A stretch of DNA of 64,000 nt from Pseudoxanthomonas suwonensis. GTDB taxonomy: Bacteria > Pseudomonadota > Gammaproteobacteria > Xanthomonadales > Xanthomonadaceae. The number at the start of each line of letters is the position of its first letter. The first letter of the stretch is position 1. The stretch is from positions 3,469,118-3,533,117 of the forward strand of contig NZ_CP011144.1 in assembly GCF_000972865.1 (NCBI RefSeq), given 5' to 3'. Below, piece after piece: positions 8,466-20,042 of the stretch. The notes below the pieces were generated by a model. It saw only the letters and a program-made list of their open reading frames with translations. It was not told the origin of the DNA and did not search any database. Position numbers and translations under genes: made by a program.

Positions 8466-8594
8466 GGTGCGTCCCCGGTGTGTTTCCCCTACGCCGGAGT
8501 GTAGTCGGTGCGCGCAGCCGCCGGAAGCCTCCGCGTGCGTGCCGGCCGCGGCGAAGCTTGACCGTGCGCACACTGTGGCCGGCGTGGGCCGCGG

Positions 8595-9389
8595 CTAGCA
8601 GTCGCCGGACAGGCCGGTGGCGTAGCGCAGGCCGCGCAGCAGGTGGGCGCGGAAGACCGGGTCGGCGTAGACCGCCTGCGCGTGGCCCAGGCCGGTGTAC
8701 CAGGCGCGGCCGCCGGCCGCGGCATGGCACCAGGCGATCGGGTGGTCGGTGCCCATGGTCCCGCCCTCGTAGCCGGACTCGTCCACCGTGGCGATCACCA
8801 CCACCGCCGGCCGCGGATTGCGCCGGTAGTTGTAGAGCTCGTCGGTGACGCGCCAGCGTTCGAGCCCGTCGGGGCCGCGCCCGTCCTCGAAATGCACGTC
8901 GGTGGTCTGCAGGCCCGGCGGATGGTCCTTGAACCAGGCGCCGACCAGCTCGCCGTACCACGGCCAGGCCTTGCCGGTGTCGGCGGCCGAGTGCACGCCC
9001 ATGAAGGCGCCGCCGGCGGCGATGTAGCGCTCGAAGGCCGCGCGCTGCGCGGCATCGAGCACCTCGCCGGTGGTGTTGGCGAAGACCACGGCGCGGAATC
9101 GCGCGAGCTGCCCGTTGTCGAACAGCGCCGGATCCTCGCTGTGCACGACTTCGAAGCCGGCCTGCGCGGCGAGTCCGCGCAGGGTCTCCACCGCCTGCGG
9201 GATCGAATCGTGGCGCCATCCCAGGGTGCGGGTGAATACCAGGATGGCTGGACGCGGCGCGGTGGCGGCCGGTGCGTGTTCTTCCGTCGGGAGGCCGCCG
9301 GCGGCAACGGCGGAGGAAAAGAGCAGGATCGATGCGAGCAGCGCAGCCGCGGATGCCAGGCGGCTGCGTCGTGGGAAACGGATCGTCAT
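8595..9389 (-). CDS. Secreted ThuA-like domain protein
   Basis: 264 aa with an N-terminal signal peptide (residues 1-30, arginines then a hydrophobic run ending VAA). The rest is a ThuA-like domain, a class I glutamine-amidotransferase-like fold: PAILVFTRTLGWRHDSI, VFANTTGE, GGAFMGVHSAADT and WCHAAAGGRAWYTGLGH. ThuA proteins occur with sugar utilisation genes but their reaction is not settled. It is adjacent and divergent to a secreted GH16 glucanase, which suggests extracytoplasmic carbohydrate metabolism by context only. Confidence 0.88.
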   Translation of the reverse strand: MTIRFPRRSRLASAAALLASILLFSSAVAAGGLPTEEHAPAATAPRPAILVFTRTLGWRHDSIPQAVETLRGLAAQAGFEVVHSEDPALFDNGQLARFRAVVFANTTGEVLDAAQRAAFERYIAAGGAFMGVHSAADTGKAWPWYGELVGAWFKDHPPGLQTTDVHFEDGRGPDGLERWRVTDELYNYRRNPRPAVVVIATVDESGYEGGTMGTDHPIAWCHAAAGGRAWYTGLGHAQAVYADPVFRAHLLRGLRYATGLSGDC

Positions 9390-9491
9390 TGCGACAGGCT
9401 AGTGCGCGCGCGGTGTGTTTTCCAGGCCGCGGATTGGCCTGGTGACGGCGACGTTGGCGATGGACGAGGTGCCGGCGGGGGCCGCGTTGCC

Positions 9492-9497
9492 TAGAAT
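9492..9497 (+). promoter_or_regulatory. Possible -10 box of the GH16 gene
   Basis: TAGAAT, 43 bp upstream of the start codon. A -35 element is not evident. Confidence 0.4.
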
Positions 9498-9540
9498 CGG
9501 TGCGCCGCTCGATCGCGGCATCCGGGAGAGGAGGGTGGCG

Positions 9541-10401
9541 ATGGACAGGGTCATCAGGGCGGGACTGGCGTGCATCGGAACGCGGCTGTGCGCGCTGGTC
9601 GCGCTCTCCGTTCCGGCTGCATACGCCTGGAGCGAAGACGCGGGTGCGGCGCGGGGCCGGTCCTGGACGTTCGCGGACACGCCGTCCTGGCAGGACGAGT
9701 TCGACTACCAGGGACTGCCCGATCCGGCGAAGTGGGGCTACGACATCGGCGGCAAGGGCTGGGGCAACAACGAGCTGCAGCACTACACCAACCGGCTGGC
9801 CAACGCCTTCGTCGAAGACGGCGTGCTGACGATCGTCGCGCGCCGGTTCAAGAAGGCCGGCAAGAACACCTACACCTCGGCGCGGCTGGTCTCGCGCGGC
9901 AAGGGCGACTTCCAGTACGGGCGCATCGAGTTCCGCGCGCGGCTGCCGGTCGGCCGTGGCACCTGGGGTGCGTTGTGGATGCTGCCGACCGAGAGCCGCT
10001 ACGGCCACTGGCCGCGCTCGGGCGAGATCGACATCATGGAGCACGTCGGCCACGACCCGGGCCAGGTGCACGTGACGGTGCACACCCAGGCGTACAACCA
10101 CATGGTCAAGACCCAGCGCGGCACGCAGACGCACGTGAGGGATGCGAGCACGCAGTTCCACCTCTACCGCGTGGACTGGACCCCGGACTGGATCCGCGGC
10201 TACATCGACGACGCACCGGTGTTCGAGTTCGCCAACGAAGGCACGGGACCGGACGCCTGGCCGTTCGACCAGCCGTTCCACCTGCTGATGAACCTGGCCG
10301 TGGGCGGCGACTGGGGCGGCGCCGAGGGCGTGGACGAGGCCGCGTTCCCGGCGTGGATGGAAGTCGACTACGTGCGGGTGTACCCGCTGGTGGAGCAGTA
10401 G
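9541..10401 (+). CDS. Secreted GH16 beta-glucanase
   Basis: Glycoside hydrolase family 16 enzyme of 286 aa, probably an endo-1,3(4)-beta-glucanase (laminarinase type). A signal peptide (about 1-30, ending AYA) precedes a single catalytic domain starting WTFADTPSWQDEFDY. The active-site motif GEIDIMEHVG supplies nucleophile E162, D164 and acid/base E167. Substrate-cleft aromatics WGALWMLP are present. The ATG at 9541 follows GGGAGAGGAGGG and was preferred over upstream in-frame starts because only it begins the signal peptide. No carbohydrate-binding module follows. Such enzymes attack fungal or algal glucans, in keeping with predatory Lysobacter-like species. Confidence 0.93.
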   Translation: MDRVIRAGLACIGTRLCALVALSVPAAYAWSEDAGAARGRSWTFADTPSWQDEFDYQGLPDPAKWGYDIGGKGWGNNELQHYTNRLANAFVEDGVLTIVARRFKKAGKNTYTSARLVSRGKGDFQYGRIEFRARLPVGRGTWGALWMLPTESRYGHWPRSGEIDIMEHVGHDPGQVHVTVHTQAYNHMVKTQRGTQTHVRDASTQFHLYRVDWTPDWIRGYIDDAPVFEFANEGTGPDAWPFDQPFHLLMNLAVGGDWGGAEGVDEAAFPAWMEVDYVRVYPLVEQ

Positions 10402-10452
10402 CGTTGCCGTTCCGCAGGTGGGCGAAGGCCTGCCGGCCGGACCTCGGCCCGG

Positions 10453-10824
10453 TTATCGGACCATCGCCATTCCCAGGAACAGGGCGCCGATCGACAGGAC
10501 GACGGAAGCGGCTACGTAGAGCACTGCCAGGCCCGTCTGCCCGCGCTCGTAGAGAAGCGCGGCTTCGAGCGAGAACGCCGAGAAGGTGGTGAACCCGCCC
10601 AGGACGCCGGTGGTGAAGAACAGCCGCGTGGCCGCCGATACACCGCTGCGCAGGGCGAAGTACTCGACCAGCACGCCCATCAGCAATGAACCGGCCACGT
10701 TGATGAAGAGTGTCCCGTACGGAAACCCGACTCCCACCATCCGCAGTGCGGTCAGGTTGATTCCATGCCGCAGCATGGAGCCGATGCCGCCACCCAGAAA
10801 CACCACCAGGAAATTCATCGCCAT
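10453..10824 (-). CDS. crcB: Fluoride ion exporter
   Basis: CrcB/Fluc channel of 123 aa with four transmembrane helices; it forms antiparallel dimers that export fluoride. Family motifs GGGIGSMLRH near the start, GTLFINVAGSLLMG, and GGFTTFSAFSLE in the third helix are present. The gene is preceded by a fluoride riboswitch (10901-10949), so expression is very likely switched on by fluoride. The 77-nt gap between aptamer and start codon could house the expression platform. Confidence 0.95.
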   Translation of the reverse strand: MAMNFLVVFLGGGIGSMLRHGINLTALRMVGVGFPYGTLFINVAGSLLMGVLVEYFALRSGVSAATRLFFTTGVLGGFTTFSAFSLEAALLYERGQTGLAVLYVAASVVLSIGALFLGMAMVR

Positions 10825-10900
10825 GCCCTCGTTGGAGTTGATCCGGGCGGCGATGGGTGCAGAGTCGGCATGGCCTACCCAACGGACATCGCGCCCGGTG

Positions 10901-10949
10901 TGTAGGAGCTATCAGCCCGAAGGCGGTTCGCGGGAAGCCCCATTCCCGT
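10901..10949 (-). promoter_or_regulatory. Fluoride riboswitch (crcB RNA motif)
   Basis: On the minus strand the sequence GGGAATGGGGCTTCCCG, then GAACCGCC, a TTCG turn, and GGCTGATAGCTCCTAC. This matches the crcB motif: a first helix containing GATGG/AATGG, the AACCGCC segment, and the GGCTGAT...CTCCTAC segment that forms the pseudoknot. It lies directly upstream of crcB on the same strand. The final TCCTACA resembles a REP foot but belongs to the aptamer. Confidence 0.9.
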
Positions 10950-11033
10950 TGGCCCATGTTACCGGATGGGCGCCGCTCTGGCCGGCAGCCGGCGAATGAC
11001 GCTTTGGGCTGCCCGCTGGACCGATGCGGCCGG

Positions 11034-12032
<999 letters not shown>

Positions 12033-12043
12033 CGATCATTCTC

Positions 12044-12108
12044 CGTCGTCCCGGCGAACGCCGGGACCCAGTGCCTTCGATTCTTGCCGGCCGGCTGCAA
12101 GAAATCAA
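12044..12108. repeat. Intergenic palindromic repeat, class D
   Basis: CGTCGTCCCGGCGAACGCCG continuing GGACCCAG: a hairpin CCCGGCG/CGCCGGG, followed by an imperfect palindrome (CTTCGATTCTTGC / GCAAGAAATCAAAG). The same first hairpin recurs at 36757-36784, so this is a dispersed repeat. Confidence 0.75.
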
Positions 12109-12114
12109 AGCGCG

Positions 12115-12275
12115 TCAGAGGATGTCGGGATACAGGTCGCGCCAGTAGGGGTTGCCGGCCTCGATCAGTCCGATCTTCCAGCGGCGTTTCCATTCCTTCA
12201 GCACTTTTTCGCGGCCGATGGCCGATTCCATGCTTTCGTGGACCTCGTACCGCGCCGGGAATGCCCATGGGCGCT
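12115..12275 (-). pseudogene. GIY-YIG nuclease, C-terminal remnant
   Basis: The minus strand encodes YEVHESMESAIGREKVLK followed by EWKRRWKIGLIEAGNPYWRDLYPDI, the characteristic C-terminal half of small UPF0213-like GIY-YIG domain proteins. The N-terminal half with the GIY-YIG core and catalytic Arg is absent; upstream sequence in this frame is unrelated. The open frame could be extended to 12348, but that overlaps the LOG gene. It is best read as a truncated, dead gene between the LOG gene and repeat D. Confidence 0.8.
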
Positions 12276-12311
12276 GGCGAGGTATGCCGCGTCGCCACGT
12301 GCCAGCAATTC

Positions 12312-12905
12312 CTACCGCAAGGCGTCCCGCCGCTTCTCGTCTATCCACTTGGACGCCTGCGCCGGGCTATACGCCCGCATCCACCCCAGCATCGCCTCGA
12401 TGTCGCCGCCGTACCACAGGTCCGCGCGCTGGTCCGGGTGCAGGAAGCGCTCCTCCACCATGCGGTCGATCATCCCGATCAGTGGCGCATAGAAATCCTC
12501 GACGTCGAGGAAGGCGCAGGGCTTGTTGCCGATGCCGAGCTGGCGCCAGGTCAGCATCTCGAAGATCTCTTCCATCGTGCCGAAGCCGCCGGGCAGGGCG
12601 ACGAAGCCGTCGGCGAGGTCGAACATGCGCGACTTGCGTTCGTGCATCGAGCCGACGATCTCCAGTTCGGTCAGGCCGCGGTGCGCCACTTCCCAGTCGG
12701 CCAGCTGCTTCGGGATCACCCCGGTGACCTGGCCGCCGGCGGCCAGCACCGCGTTGGCCACCGTGCCCATCAGGCCGACGTTGCCGCCGCCGTAGACCAG
12801 GCGCAGGCCTTCCTTGGCGATGCGGTCGCCCAGGGCGATGGCACGCTCGGTATAGGCCGGCTTGCTGCCGGCGTTGGAGCCGCAATAGACGCAGATCGAA
12901 CGCAT
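12312..12905 (-). CDS. LOG family protein (nucleotide 5'-monophosphate phosphoribohydrolase)
   Basis: 197 aa, lysine-decarboxylase-like Rossmann fold of the LOG/TIGR00730 family, which releases free cytokinin-type bases from nucleoside monophosphates in plants and acts on purine nucleotides in some bacteria. The signature PGGFGTMEEIFEMLTW is intact (about residues 104-119), as is GGGNVGLMG. The start ATG at 12905 lies 3 bp after the stop of the secreted-protein gene, so the two are co-transcribed. A decayed duplicate of its first 72 bp is found at 13383-13454. In this plant-associated family a role in cytokinin or purine metabolism is possible but not shown. Confidence 0.92.
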   Translation of the reverse strand: MRSICVYCGSNAGSKPAYTERAIALGDRIAKEGLRLVYGGGNVGLMGTVANAVLAAGGQVTGVIPKQLADWEVAHRGLTELEIVGSMHERKSRMFDLADGFVALPGGFGTMEEIFEMLTWRQLGIGNKPCAFLDVEDFYAPLIGMIDRMVEERFLHPDQRADLWYGGDIEAMLGWMRAYSPAQASKWIDEKRRDALR

Positions 12906-12908
12906 GGA

Positions 12909-13319
12909 TCAGGTTCCGGACGAGGATGGAGAAGATGCCTGGGGCGGTTCCGGCGAGCGCGTGGTACGGCCGCACTCCACCGACTCCACCATGCCGCCGC
13001 TGTAGCGGACGCTGGAAACGACGGCCTGCCCCTGCGCATCGGTGCCGTTCCAGAAATCGACCGCGTAGCTGCCTGCCGGTGGATCGCCCTCCGGTCCGGC
13101 GGCACTGTGGGCCGACAGGGTGCTGTCCGGCTCGCGGCCCATCAGCGCCAGGGCCTCGCGGTAGTTCATGCCCGGCCGCAGCTGCGCGCAACGGACATGG
13201 ACGGGCGTGTCGTCCTCTGCGGGACTGGTATTGGGCGTGGCCTGGTTGATCGGCATGGCGGTCGCGGAAGCGGCGAGGGCGAAGACGGACAGCAGGATAG
13301 TGCGCGATGGCAGTGGCAT
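12909..13319 (-). CDS. Secreted protein of unknown function
   Basis: 136 aa with a signal peptide (MPLPSRTILLSVFALAASATA). The mature part carries CAQLRPGMNYREALALMGREPD, reminiscent of SmpA/BamE-like repeats, and two cysteines that could form a disulfide; the family is not recognised. The frame continues upstream without a stop into a LOG-like sequence, but the ATG at 13319 starts a proper signal peptide and is preferred. It ends 3 bp before the LOG gene. Confidence 0.7.
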   Translation of the reverse strand: MPLPSRTILLSVFALAASATAMPINQATPNTSPAEDDTPVHVRCAQLRPGMNYREALALMGREPDSTLSAHSAAGPEGDPPAGSYAVDFWNGTDAQGQAVVSSVRYSGGMVESVECGRTTRSPEPPQASSPSSSGT

Positions 13320-13342
13320 TCGCCGTTTCCTAAAAGGCGAAA

Positions 13343-13361
13343 GCCCGGGCAATGCCCGGGC
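13343..13361 (-). terminator. Hairpin with T-rich 3' side, probable terminator
   Basis: GCCCGGGC/GCCCGGGC stem with a 3-nt loop; on the minus strand it is followed by TTTCGCCTTTT. It separates the LOG-like fragment from the secreted-protein gene, so it could terminate transcription arriving from upstream. Confidence 0.55.
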
Positions 13362-13382
13362 CTTGCTTGTACCCGAGTGGCA

Positions 13383-13454
13383 GGCGATCGCGCGCCCGGT
13401 GCTGGCGGGCATGCTGCCTGCATTGGAACCGCACTGGACGCAGATCGATTTCAT
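13383..13454 (-). pseudogene. Duplicated 5' fragment of the LOG gene
   Basis: The minus strand encodes MKSICVQCGSNAGSMPASTG plus RAIA, matching the LOG start MRSICVYCGSNAGSKPAYTE plus RAIA. Over 70 bp the two DNA segments agree at about 54 positions (about 77 percent by hand count). The similarity stops just before a terminator-like hairpin. The fragment keeps a start codon and an open frame that runs into the next gene, but the LOG domain itself is missing. It is the relic of a tandem duplication or of partial gene loss. Confidence 0.8.
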
Positions 13455-13476
13455 CGGTCGACTCTGGAGGGGAGGA

Positions 13477-13650
13477 TCAGTCCTGGCCCTTGCGCTGGCG
13501 CACCAGCATGACCACGCCCAGGGCGATGAAGGCCACGCCGACGCCGCTGAAGGCGATCTGCCGGCTGGTCAGCGCCCCAACGATGAACATCGCGCCGGCG
13601 GCAATGTAGAGCCCGGCGGCGACGCGAGGTGGCAATCCCTTCGATGGCAT
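13477..13650 (-). CDS. Small two-helix membrane protein
   Basis: 57-aa open frame starting MPSKGLPPRVAAGLYIAAG and ending VRQRKGQD. Two hydrophobic stretches (about residues 10-28 and 32-50) separated by TSRQ suggest a hairpin membrane protein with a positively charged C-terminus. A good ribosome binding site, AGGAGTGACC, stands immediately before the ATG. Coding periodicity with high third-position GC supports translation. I do not recognise the family. It is followed by the LOG-like fragment. Confidence 0.7.
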   Translation of the reverse strand: MPSKGLPPRVAAGLYIAAGAMFIVGALTSRQIAFSGVGVAFIALGVVMLVRQRKGQD

Positions 13651-13697
13651 GGTCACTCCTGTTGCTGGTAGGCGGAAAGCAGGGTTCCCGAAATCAA

Positions 13698-15427
<1,730 letters not shown>

Positions 15428-15428
15428 A

Positions 15429-16643
15429 TCACAGCCCGAACAGGATCCGGTTCGGGTTCTCGAGCTGGTTCTTGATGTCGACCAGGAACTGCACCGCGTC
15501 CTTGCCGTCGATGATGCGGTGGTCGTAGGACAGCGCGATGTACATCATCGGCGCGATCACGACCTGGCCGTTCTCGGCGATCGGGCGCTCCTTGATGGTG
15601 TGCATGCCCAGGATCGCGCTCTGCGGCGGGTTCACGATCGGGGTCGACATCAGCGAGCCAAAGGTGCCGCCGTTGGTGATGGTGAAGGTGCCGCCCTGCA
15701 GGTCGTCCAGGCCGAGCTTGCCGTCGCGCGCCTTCTTGGCGTAATCGGCGATGCCCTGCTCGATCTCGGCGAAGCCCAGGCGTTCTACATTACGCAGCAC
15801 CGGCGTGACCAGGCCCTTGTCGGTGGACACGGCGATCGAGATGTCGGCGTACCCGTGGTAGATGATGTCGTTGCCGTCGACCGAGGCGTTGACGATCGGG
15901 AAGCGCTGCAGCGCGTTGGCCGCGGCCTTCACGAAGAAGCTCATGAAGCCCAGCTTGATGCCGTGGGCCTTCTGGAAGTCCTCGCCCAGCTCCTTGCGCG
16001 CGGCGGCGACCTTGGCCAGGTTGACCTCGTTGAACGAGGTCAGCATCGCGATCGAATTCTTCGACTGCATCAGGCGCTCGGCGATGCGCGTGCGGATGCG
16101 GGTCATCGGCACGCGCTCTTCCGGGCGCGCGCCGGCGGCCTTGCCCACGCCGCCGCTCCTGGCGTAGTTGACCAGGTCTTCCTTGGTGACCGCGCCGCGG
16201 CGGCCGGTGCCCTCGACCTGCGACGGGTCGATGCCTTCCTTGGCCGCGGTGAAGCGGGCGCCCGGCGGCAGTTCGCCGCCGGCGGCGACCGGGGCCGGCT
16301 TGGTCGAGGCGGGAGCGGCGGCCTCGGCCTTGGCGGCGGCGGCCTTGGGCTGCACTTCCTCGGCGCCGGCGGCGGGCTTGTCGTCCTTGGCCGGGGCCGC
16401 GACCGCGCCCTCCTCGATGATCGCCAGCAGCTGCTGGCTGGTCACCGTGTCGCCTTCCTTGAACTTGATTTCCTTGAGCACGCCGTCGACCGGCGAGGGC
16501 ACCTCGAGCACGACCTTGTCGGTCTCCAGGTCCACCAGGTTCTCGTCGCGCTTGACCGCGTCGCCGGCCTTCTTGTGCCAGCTGGCGATGGTGGCGTCGG
16601 AGACGGATTCGGGAAGGACCGGAACTTTGACTTCGGTGGCCAT
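15429..16643 (-). CDS. sucB: 2-Oxoglutarate dehydrogenase E2, dihydrolipoyl succinyltransferase
   Basis: 404 aa core component of the TCA-cycle 2-oxoglutarate dehydrogenase complex, transferring succinyl from lipoate to CoA. One lipoyl domain with the modified lysine K43 in ETDKVVLEV, an Ala/Pro/Lys-rich linker (about 85-135), the E1/E3-binding domain ([21 protein letters not shown]), and the catalytic domain with [13 protein letters not shown] near the C-terminus. The start at 16643 gives [13 protein letters not shown], the family standard. It follows sucA by 49 bp on the same strand. Confidence 0.97.
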   Translation of the reverse strand: MATEVKVPVLPESVSDATIASWHKKAGDAVKRDENLVDLETDKVVLEVPSPVDGVLKEIKFKEGDTVTSQQLLAIIEEGAVAAPAKDDKPAAGAEEVQPKAAAAKAEAAAPASTKPAPVAAGGELPPGARFTAAKEGIDPSQVEGTGRRGAVTKEDLVNYARSGGVGKAAGARPEERVPMTRIRTRIAERLMQSKNSIAMLTSFNEVNLAKVAAARKELGEDFQKAHGIKLGFMSFFVKAAANALQRFPIVNASVDGNDIIYHGYADISIAVSTDKGLVTPVLRNVERLGFAEIEQGIADYAKKARDGKLGLDDLQGGTFTITNGGTFGSLMSTPIVNPPQSAILGMHTIKERPIAENGQVVIAPMMYIALSYDHRIIDGKDAVQFLVDIKNQLENPNRILFGL

Positions 16644-16692
16644 GGGGCGTCCTTGGGGCGTATGTCGTGGGGCGAAGAGGCGGTGTGGTTCG

Positions 16693-19527
16693 TTACTCGG
16701 CGACGAACTGGTTGCCGGGCGTATTGACCAGCGCGTCGGCAACCAGCTTCAGCTGTTCCTCGACGTGGTCGGCGAAATGGCCCACGGCCGGCGAGGGCGA
16801 GCGGGTGCGGCCGGCATAGCTCAGGGCCTGGCCCTTGGCCAGGCAGGCCTGCAGGTGGTGCTTGATCTGGTACCACGCGCCCTGGTTCTGCGGCTCTTCC
16901 TGGCACCAGACCACGTCGGTGGCCTTGGCGTAGGTCTGCAGCACCGTGGCCAGCGCCTCGCGCGGGAACGGGTACAGCTGCTCGACGCGGACGATGGCGA
17001 CATCGTCCAGGCCGCGCTTCTGCGCGTCCTCCAGCAGGTCGTAGTAGACCTTGCCCGAGCACAGCACCACGCGCTTGACCTTCTTCGGGTCGGCGGCGGT
17101 GTCCGGGATCAGGTGCTGGAACTCGCCGTTGGCCAGTTCGTCCAGGGTCGACACGGCCAGCTTGTGGCGCAGCAGCGACTTGGGCGACATGACGATCAGC
17201 GGCTTGCGCGTGCTCATCTTCATCTGCCGGCGCAGCATGTGGAAGCACTGGGCCGGGGTGGTCGGCACGCAGACCAGCATGTTCTCCAGCGCGCACAGCT
17301 GCAGGAAGCGCTCCAGGCGCGCGGAACTGTGCTCCGGGCCCTGGCCTTCGTAGCCGTGCGGCAGCAGCAGGGTCAGGCCGGAGATGCGGCCCCACTTCGC
17401 CTCGCCCGAGGCGATGAACTGGTCGATCACCACCTGCGCGCCGTTGGCGAAGTCGCCGAACTGGCCTTCCCAGATGTCCAGGGTGTTCGGATCGGTGGTG
17501 GAGAAACCGTACTCGAACGCCATCACCGCCTCCTCGCTGAGCAGCGAGTCGATGATGGTGGCCTGCTCTGGGCTCTCGACCAGCTGGCGCAGCGGCAGGT
17601 AGTAGCTGTCGGTCTTCTGGTCGTGCAGCACCGCGTGGCGGTGGAAGAACGTGCCGCGGCCGGCGTCCTGGCCGACCAGGCGCAGGCCGTAGCCTTCGGA
17701 CAGCAGGGTGGCGTAGGCCAGGTTCTCGGCGAAGCCCCAGTCGCCGCCGATCTCGCCGGCGGTCATCTTCAGCCGGTCGTCGTAGATCTTGGCCACGCGC
17801 GGGTGCAGCGACACGCCCTGCGGGATCGTGTTGATGATCTTCGCCAGCTGGGTCAGCGTGCCCTTCTTGACCCGGGTGTCGACCGCGTCGGACAGCGAGC
17901 CGGACAGGTACTTGGACCAGTCGATGGTCAGCTCGTAGTCCTCCGGCTTGGAGGACGCCAGCTCGGTGGTGACCTCGCCGGCGTCGAGCTTGTCGCGGTA
18001 GTCGTCGACCAGCGCCTTGCCGGCGCCGGCTTCGATCACGCCCGCCTTCTCCAGCTGCGCGGCGTACAGCTCGCGCGTGGTCGGGTGCTTGCGGATGGTC
18101 TGGTACATCACCGGCTGGGTCGCCGCCGGCTCGTCGGCCTCGTTGTGGCCGTGGCGGCGGTAGCAGACCAGGTCGATGACCACGTCCTTCTTGAACTGCT
18201 GGCGGAAGTCGTAGGCCAGCTTGGCCACGAACACCACCGCTTCCGGATCGTCGCCGTTCACGTGGAACACCGGCGCGCCGACCATCTTGGCCACGTCGGT
18301 GCAGTACAGGGTGGAGCGGGCGTCTTCCTTGTTGCTGGTGGTGAAGCCGACCTGGTTGTTGACCACCACGTGCACGGTGCCGCCGACGGCGAAGCCGCGC
18401 GCCTGCGACATCTGGAACAGCTCCATCACCACGCCCTGGCCGGCGAAGGCCGCGTCGCCGTGGATCAGGATCGGCAGGACCTGCCTGCGCTCCTCGTCGC
18501 CGCGGCGCTCCTGGCGCGAACGCACCGAGCCGGCGACCACCGGGTCGACGATCTCCAGGTGCGAGGGATTGAAGGCCAGGGCCAGGTGCACCGGCGCGCC
18601 GGGGGTGGCGATGTCGGCGGAGAAGCCCATGTGGTACTTCACGTCGCCGGCGTGGGCGCGCTCGTCGTGCTCGAACTTGCCTTCGAACTCGTCGAACAGC
18701 TTGCGTGGGCTCTTGCCCAGGGTGTTGATCAGCACGTTGAGGCGGCCGCGGTGGGCCATGCCGATCACGATGTCCTTGACCTTGTCCACGCCGGACTGGC
18801 GGATCACCGTGTCCAGCAGCGGGATCAGCGCGTCGCCGCCTTCCAGCGAAAAGCGCTTCTGGCCGACGTACTTGGTGTGCAGGTAGCGCTCCAGGCCCTC
18901 GGCGGCGGTCAGCCGCTCGAGCACGCGCTGGCGGGTCTCGGCGCTGAGGTTGTAGTCCCCGCCGGCCGCCTCCAGGCGCTGGTACAGCCACTGGCGCTGT
19001 TCCACCTCGGAGATGTGCATGAACTCGGCGCCGATGGCGCCGGTGTAGGTCGCCTTGAGCCGCGCCAGCAGGTCGCGCAGCTTCATCCGCGGCTGGCCGG
19101 CCAGGCCGCCGGTGCTGAACTCGCTGTCGAGGTCGCGCTCGGACAGGTCGTGGAAGGCCAGGCCCAGGTCCGGCGGGTTCATCGGCGGGGTCAGCGCCAG
19201 CGGGTCGAGCTTCGCGCCGAAGTGGCCGCGGGAGCGGTAGGCGGTGATCAGGCGGCCGACGTTGCGCTCGCGCTCGTCGCCGCCGGCGGCCGGCGCCGTG
19301 GCATAGCCGTTGTTGGCGGCGTGGCGGGCGGCCTCGGCCACCTGGGCGATCACCGCCGAGTGCGGGACGTCGCCGGCCTCGCGGCCCCTGAACCCGTCGA
19401 AGTAGGCTTTCCACTTCGGGTCGACGCTGTCGGGGGAGACCAGGTACTGCTCGTACAGGTCCTCGATGAAGGCGGCATTGCTGCCGAGTTGCGAAGACTG
19501 CGCAAACTGCTTGAGTAGGTTGTCCAC
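16693..19527 (-). CDS. sucA: 2-Oxoglutarate dehydrogenase E1
   Basis: Thiamine-diphosphate-dependent decarboxylase, 944 aa, first component of the 2-oxoglutarate dehydrogenase complex. Seen are the N-terminal E2-binding segment ([16 protein letters not shown]...[12 protein letters not shown]), ThDP-binding [20 protein letters not shown], and the C-terminal transketolase-like domain with [24 protein letters not shown]. The GTG at 19527 (giving (M)[12 protein letters not shown]) was chosen because homologues start there; no clear ribosome binding site is visible, and the frame is open to 19614. It is first in sucA-sucB-lpd. The 776-bp region upstream contains repeats B2 and A3. Confidence 0.95.
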   Translation of the reverse strand: MDNLLKQFAQSSQLGSNAAFIEDLYEQYLVSPDSVDPKWKAYFDGFRGREAGDVPHSAVIAQVAEAARHAANNGYATAPAAGGDERERNVGRLITAYRSRGHFGAKLDPLALTPPMNPPDLGLAFHDLSERDLDSEFSTGGLAGQPRMKLRDLLARLKATYTGAIGAEFMHISEVEQRQWLYQRLEAAGGDYNLSAETRQRVLERLTAAEGLERYLHTKYVGQKRFSLEGGDALIPLLDTVIRQSGVDKVKDIVIGMAHRGRLNVLINTLGKSPRKLFDEFEGKFEHDERAHAGDVKYHMGFSADIATPGAPVHLALAFNPSHLEIVDPVVAGSVRSRQERRGDEERRQVLPILIHGDAAFAGQGVVMELFQMSQARGFAVGGTVHVVVNNQVGFTTSNKEDARSTLYCTDVAKMVGAPVFHVNGDDPEAVVFVAKLAYDFRQQFKKDVVIDLVCYRRHGHNEADEPAATQPVMYQTIRKHPTTRELYAAQLEKAGVIEAGAGKALVDDYRDKLDAGEVTTELASSKPEDYELTIDWSKYLSGSLSDAVDTRVKKGTLTQLAKIINTIPQGVSLHPRVAKIYDDRLKMTAGEIGGDWGFAENLAYATLLSEGYGLRLVGQDAGRGTFFHRHAVLHDQKTDSYYLPLRQLVESPEQATIIDSLLSEEAVMAFEYGFSTTDPNTLDIWEGQFGDFANGAQVVIDQFIASGEAKWGRISGLTLLLPHGYEGQGPEHSSARLERFLQLCALENMLVCVPTTPAQCFHMLRRQMKMSTRKPLIVMSPKSLLRHKLAVSTLDELANGEFQHLIPDTAADPKKVKRVVLCSGKVYYDLLEDAQKRGLDDVAIVRVEQLYPFPREALATVLQTYAKATDVVWCQEEPQNQGAWYQIKHHLQACLAKGQALSYAGRTRSPSPAVGHFADHVEEQLKLVADALVNTPGNQFVAE

Positions 19528-19772
19528 GATGAGTCGCGTCTGGGTGGGGGATGGGCCGGGACCGGCCCAGGCCCGGCGTGGCGGGCGTGACAGCCGCAAA
19601 AGTATAACCCCCAACGCCAGCCCGGGGACCTAGACCATCGGCCGAAACGCGCCGGCCGCCGGCCCGCGGGAGTGCGGCGGTTCACACTGTCGTGGATCGG
19701 TCCCCGGCTCGCGGGGCGGTCGCGTCGGTACCGGTGCCCGCGTGCAGGAACCGGACAACTGGTTCCCGGGTG

Positions 19773-19950
19773 GAATGCAGAAGCAGAGGCGAAAGCGTCG
19801 CTTCGTCCGGGGCCGCCGTCCCCTCGGGGTATGGCTTACCCCTCGGTCGGGCATCCTGCCCTCAACTCGGGGCCGTGGTACATCCCTGTGCCACTTGCGC
19901 CATACCCCGAGGGGACGACGTCCTCGGGCGCTTTGCGGTCGTGACTTCTA
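19773..19950 (-). repeat. Structured interspersed repeat, subtype B, copy B2
   Basis: Read on the minus strand: leader (AGTCACGACCGCAAAGCGCC, from about 19950), perfect 19-bp outer stem (19817-19835 with 19900-19918), inner hairpin GTGGCACA-GGGA-TGTACCAC (19875-19894, one mismatch), second hairpin GGGC-AGGAT-GCCC (19849-19861), and a tail with CTTTCGCCTCTGCTTCTGC-type units. It shares the GGCGCAAG, loop and GGCAGGA segments with B1 while the stems differ in a base-paired manner. It faces copy A3 leader to leader. The stretch 19528-19772 holds no recognisable feature. Confidence 0.87.
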
Positions 19951-20042
19951 TTGCCTGGTGAAAAGGCACCGCGACCCTGGATGATGCTGGCCTTCCCGTA
20001 GGAACCGGGGCCGCAAACGTGCGACGGCAATCCGGCGGCGAA

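Noticed and set aside
7579..10281. 900-codon minus-strand open frame spanning several genes
   Set aside because: It crosses the pilH-like, ThuA and GH16 genes in another frame; each has clear family motifs and signal peptides in the chosen frames.
10901..10910. TGTAGGAGC resembling a GTAG REP foot upstream of crcB
   Set aside because: It is part of the fluoride riboswitch pseudoknot segment on the minus strand, with the full crcB motif around it.
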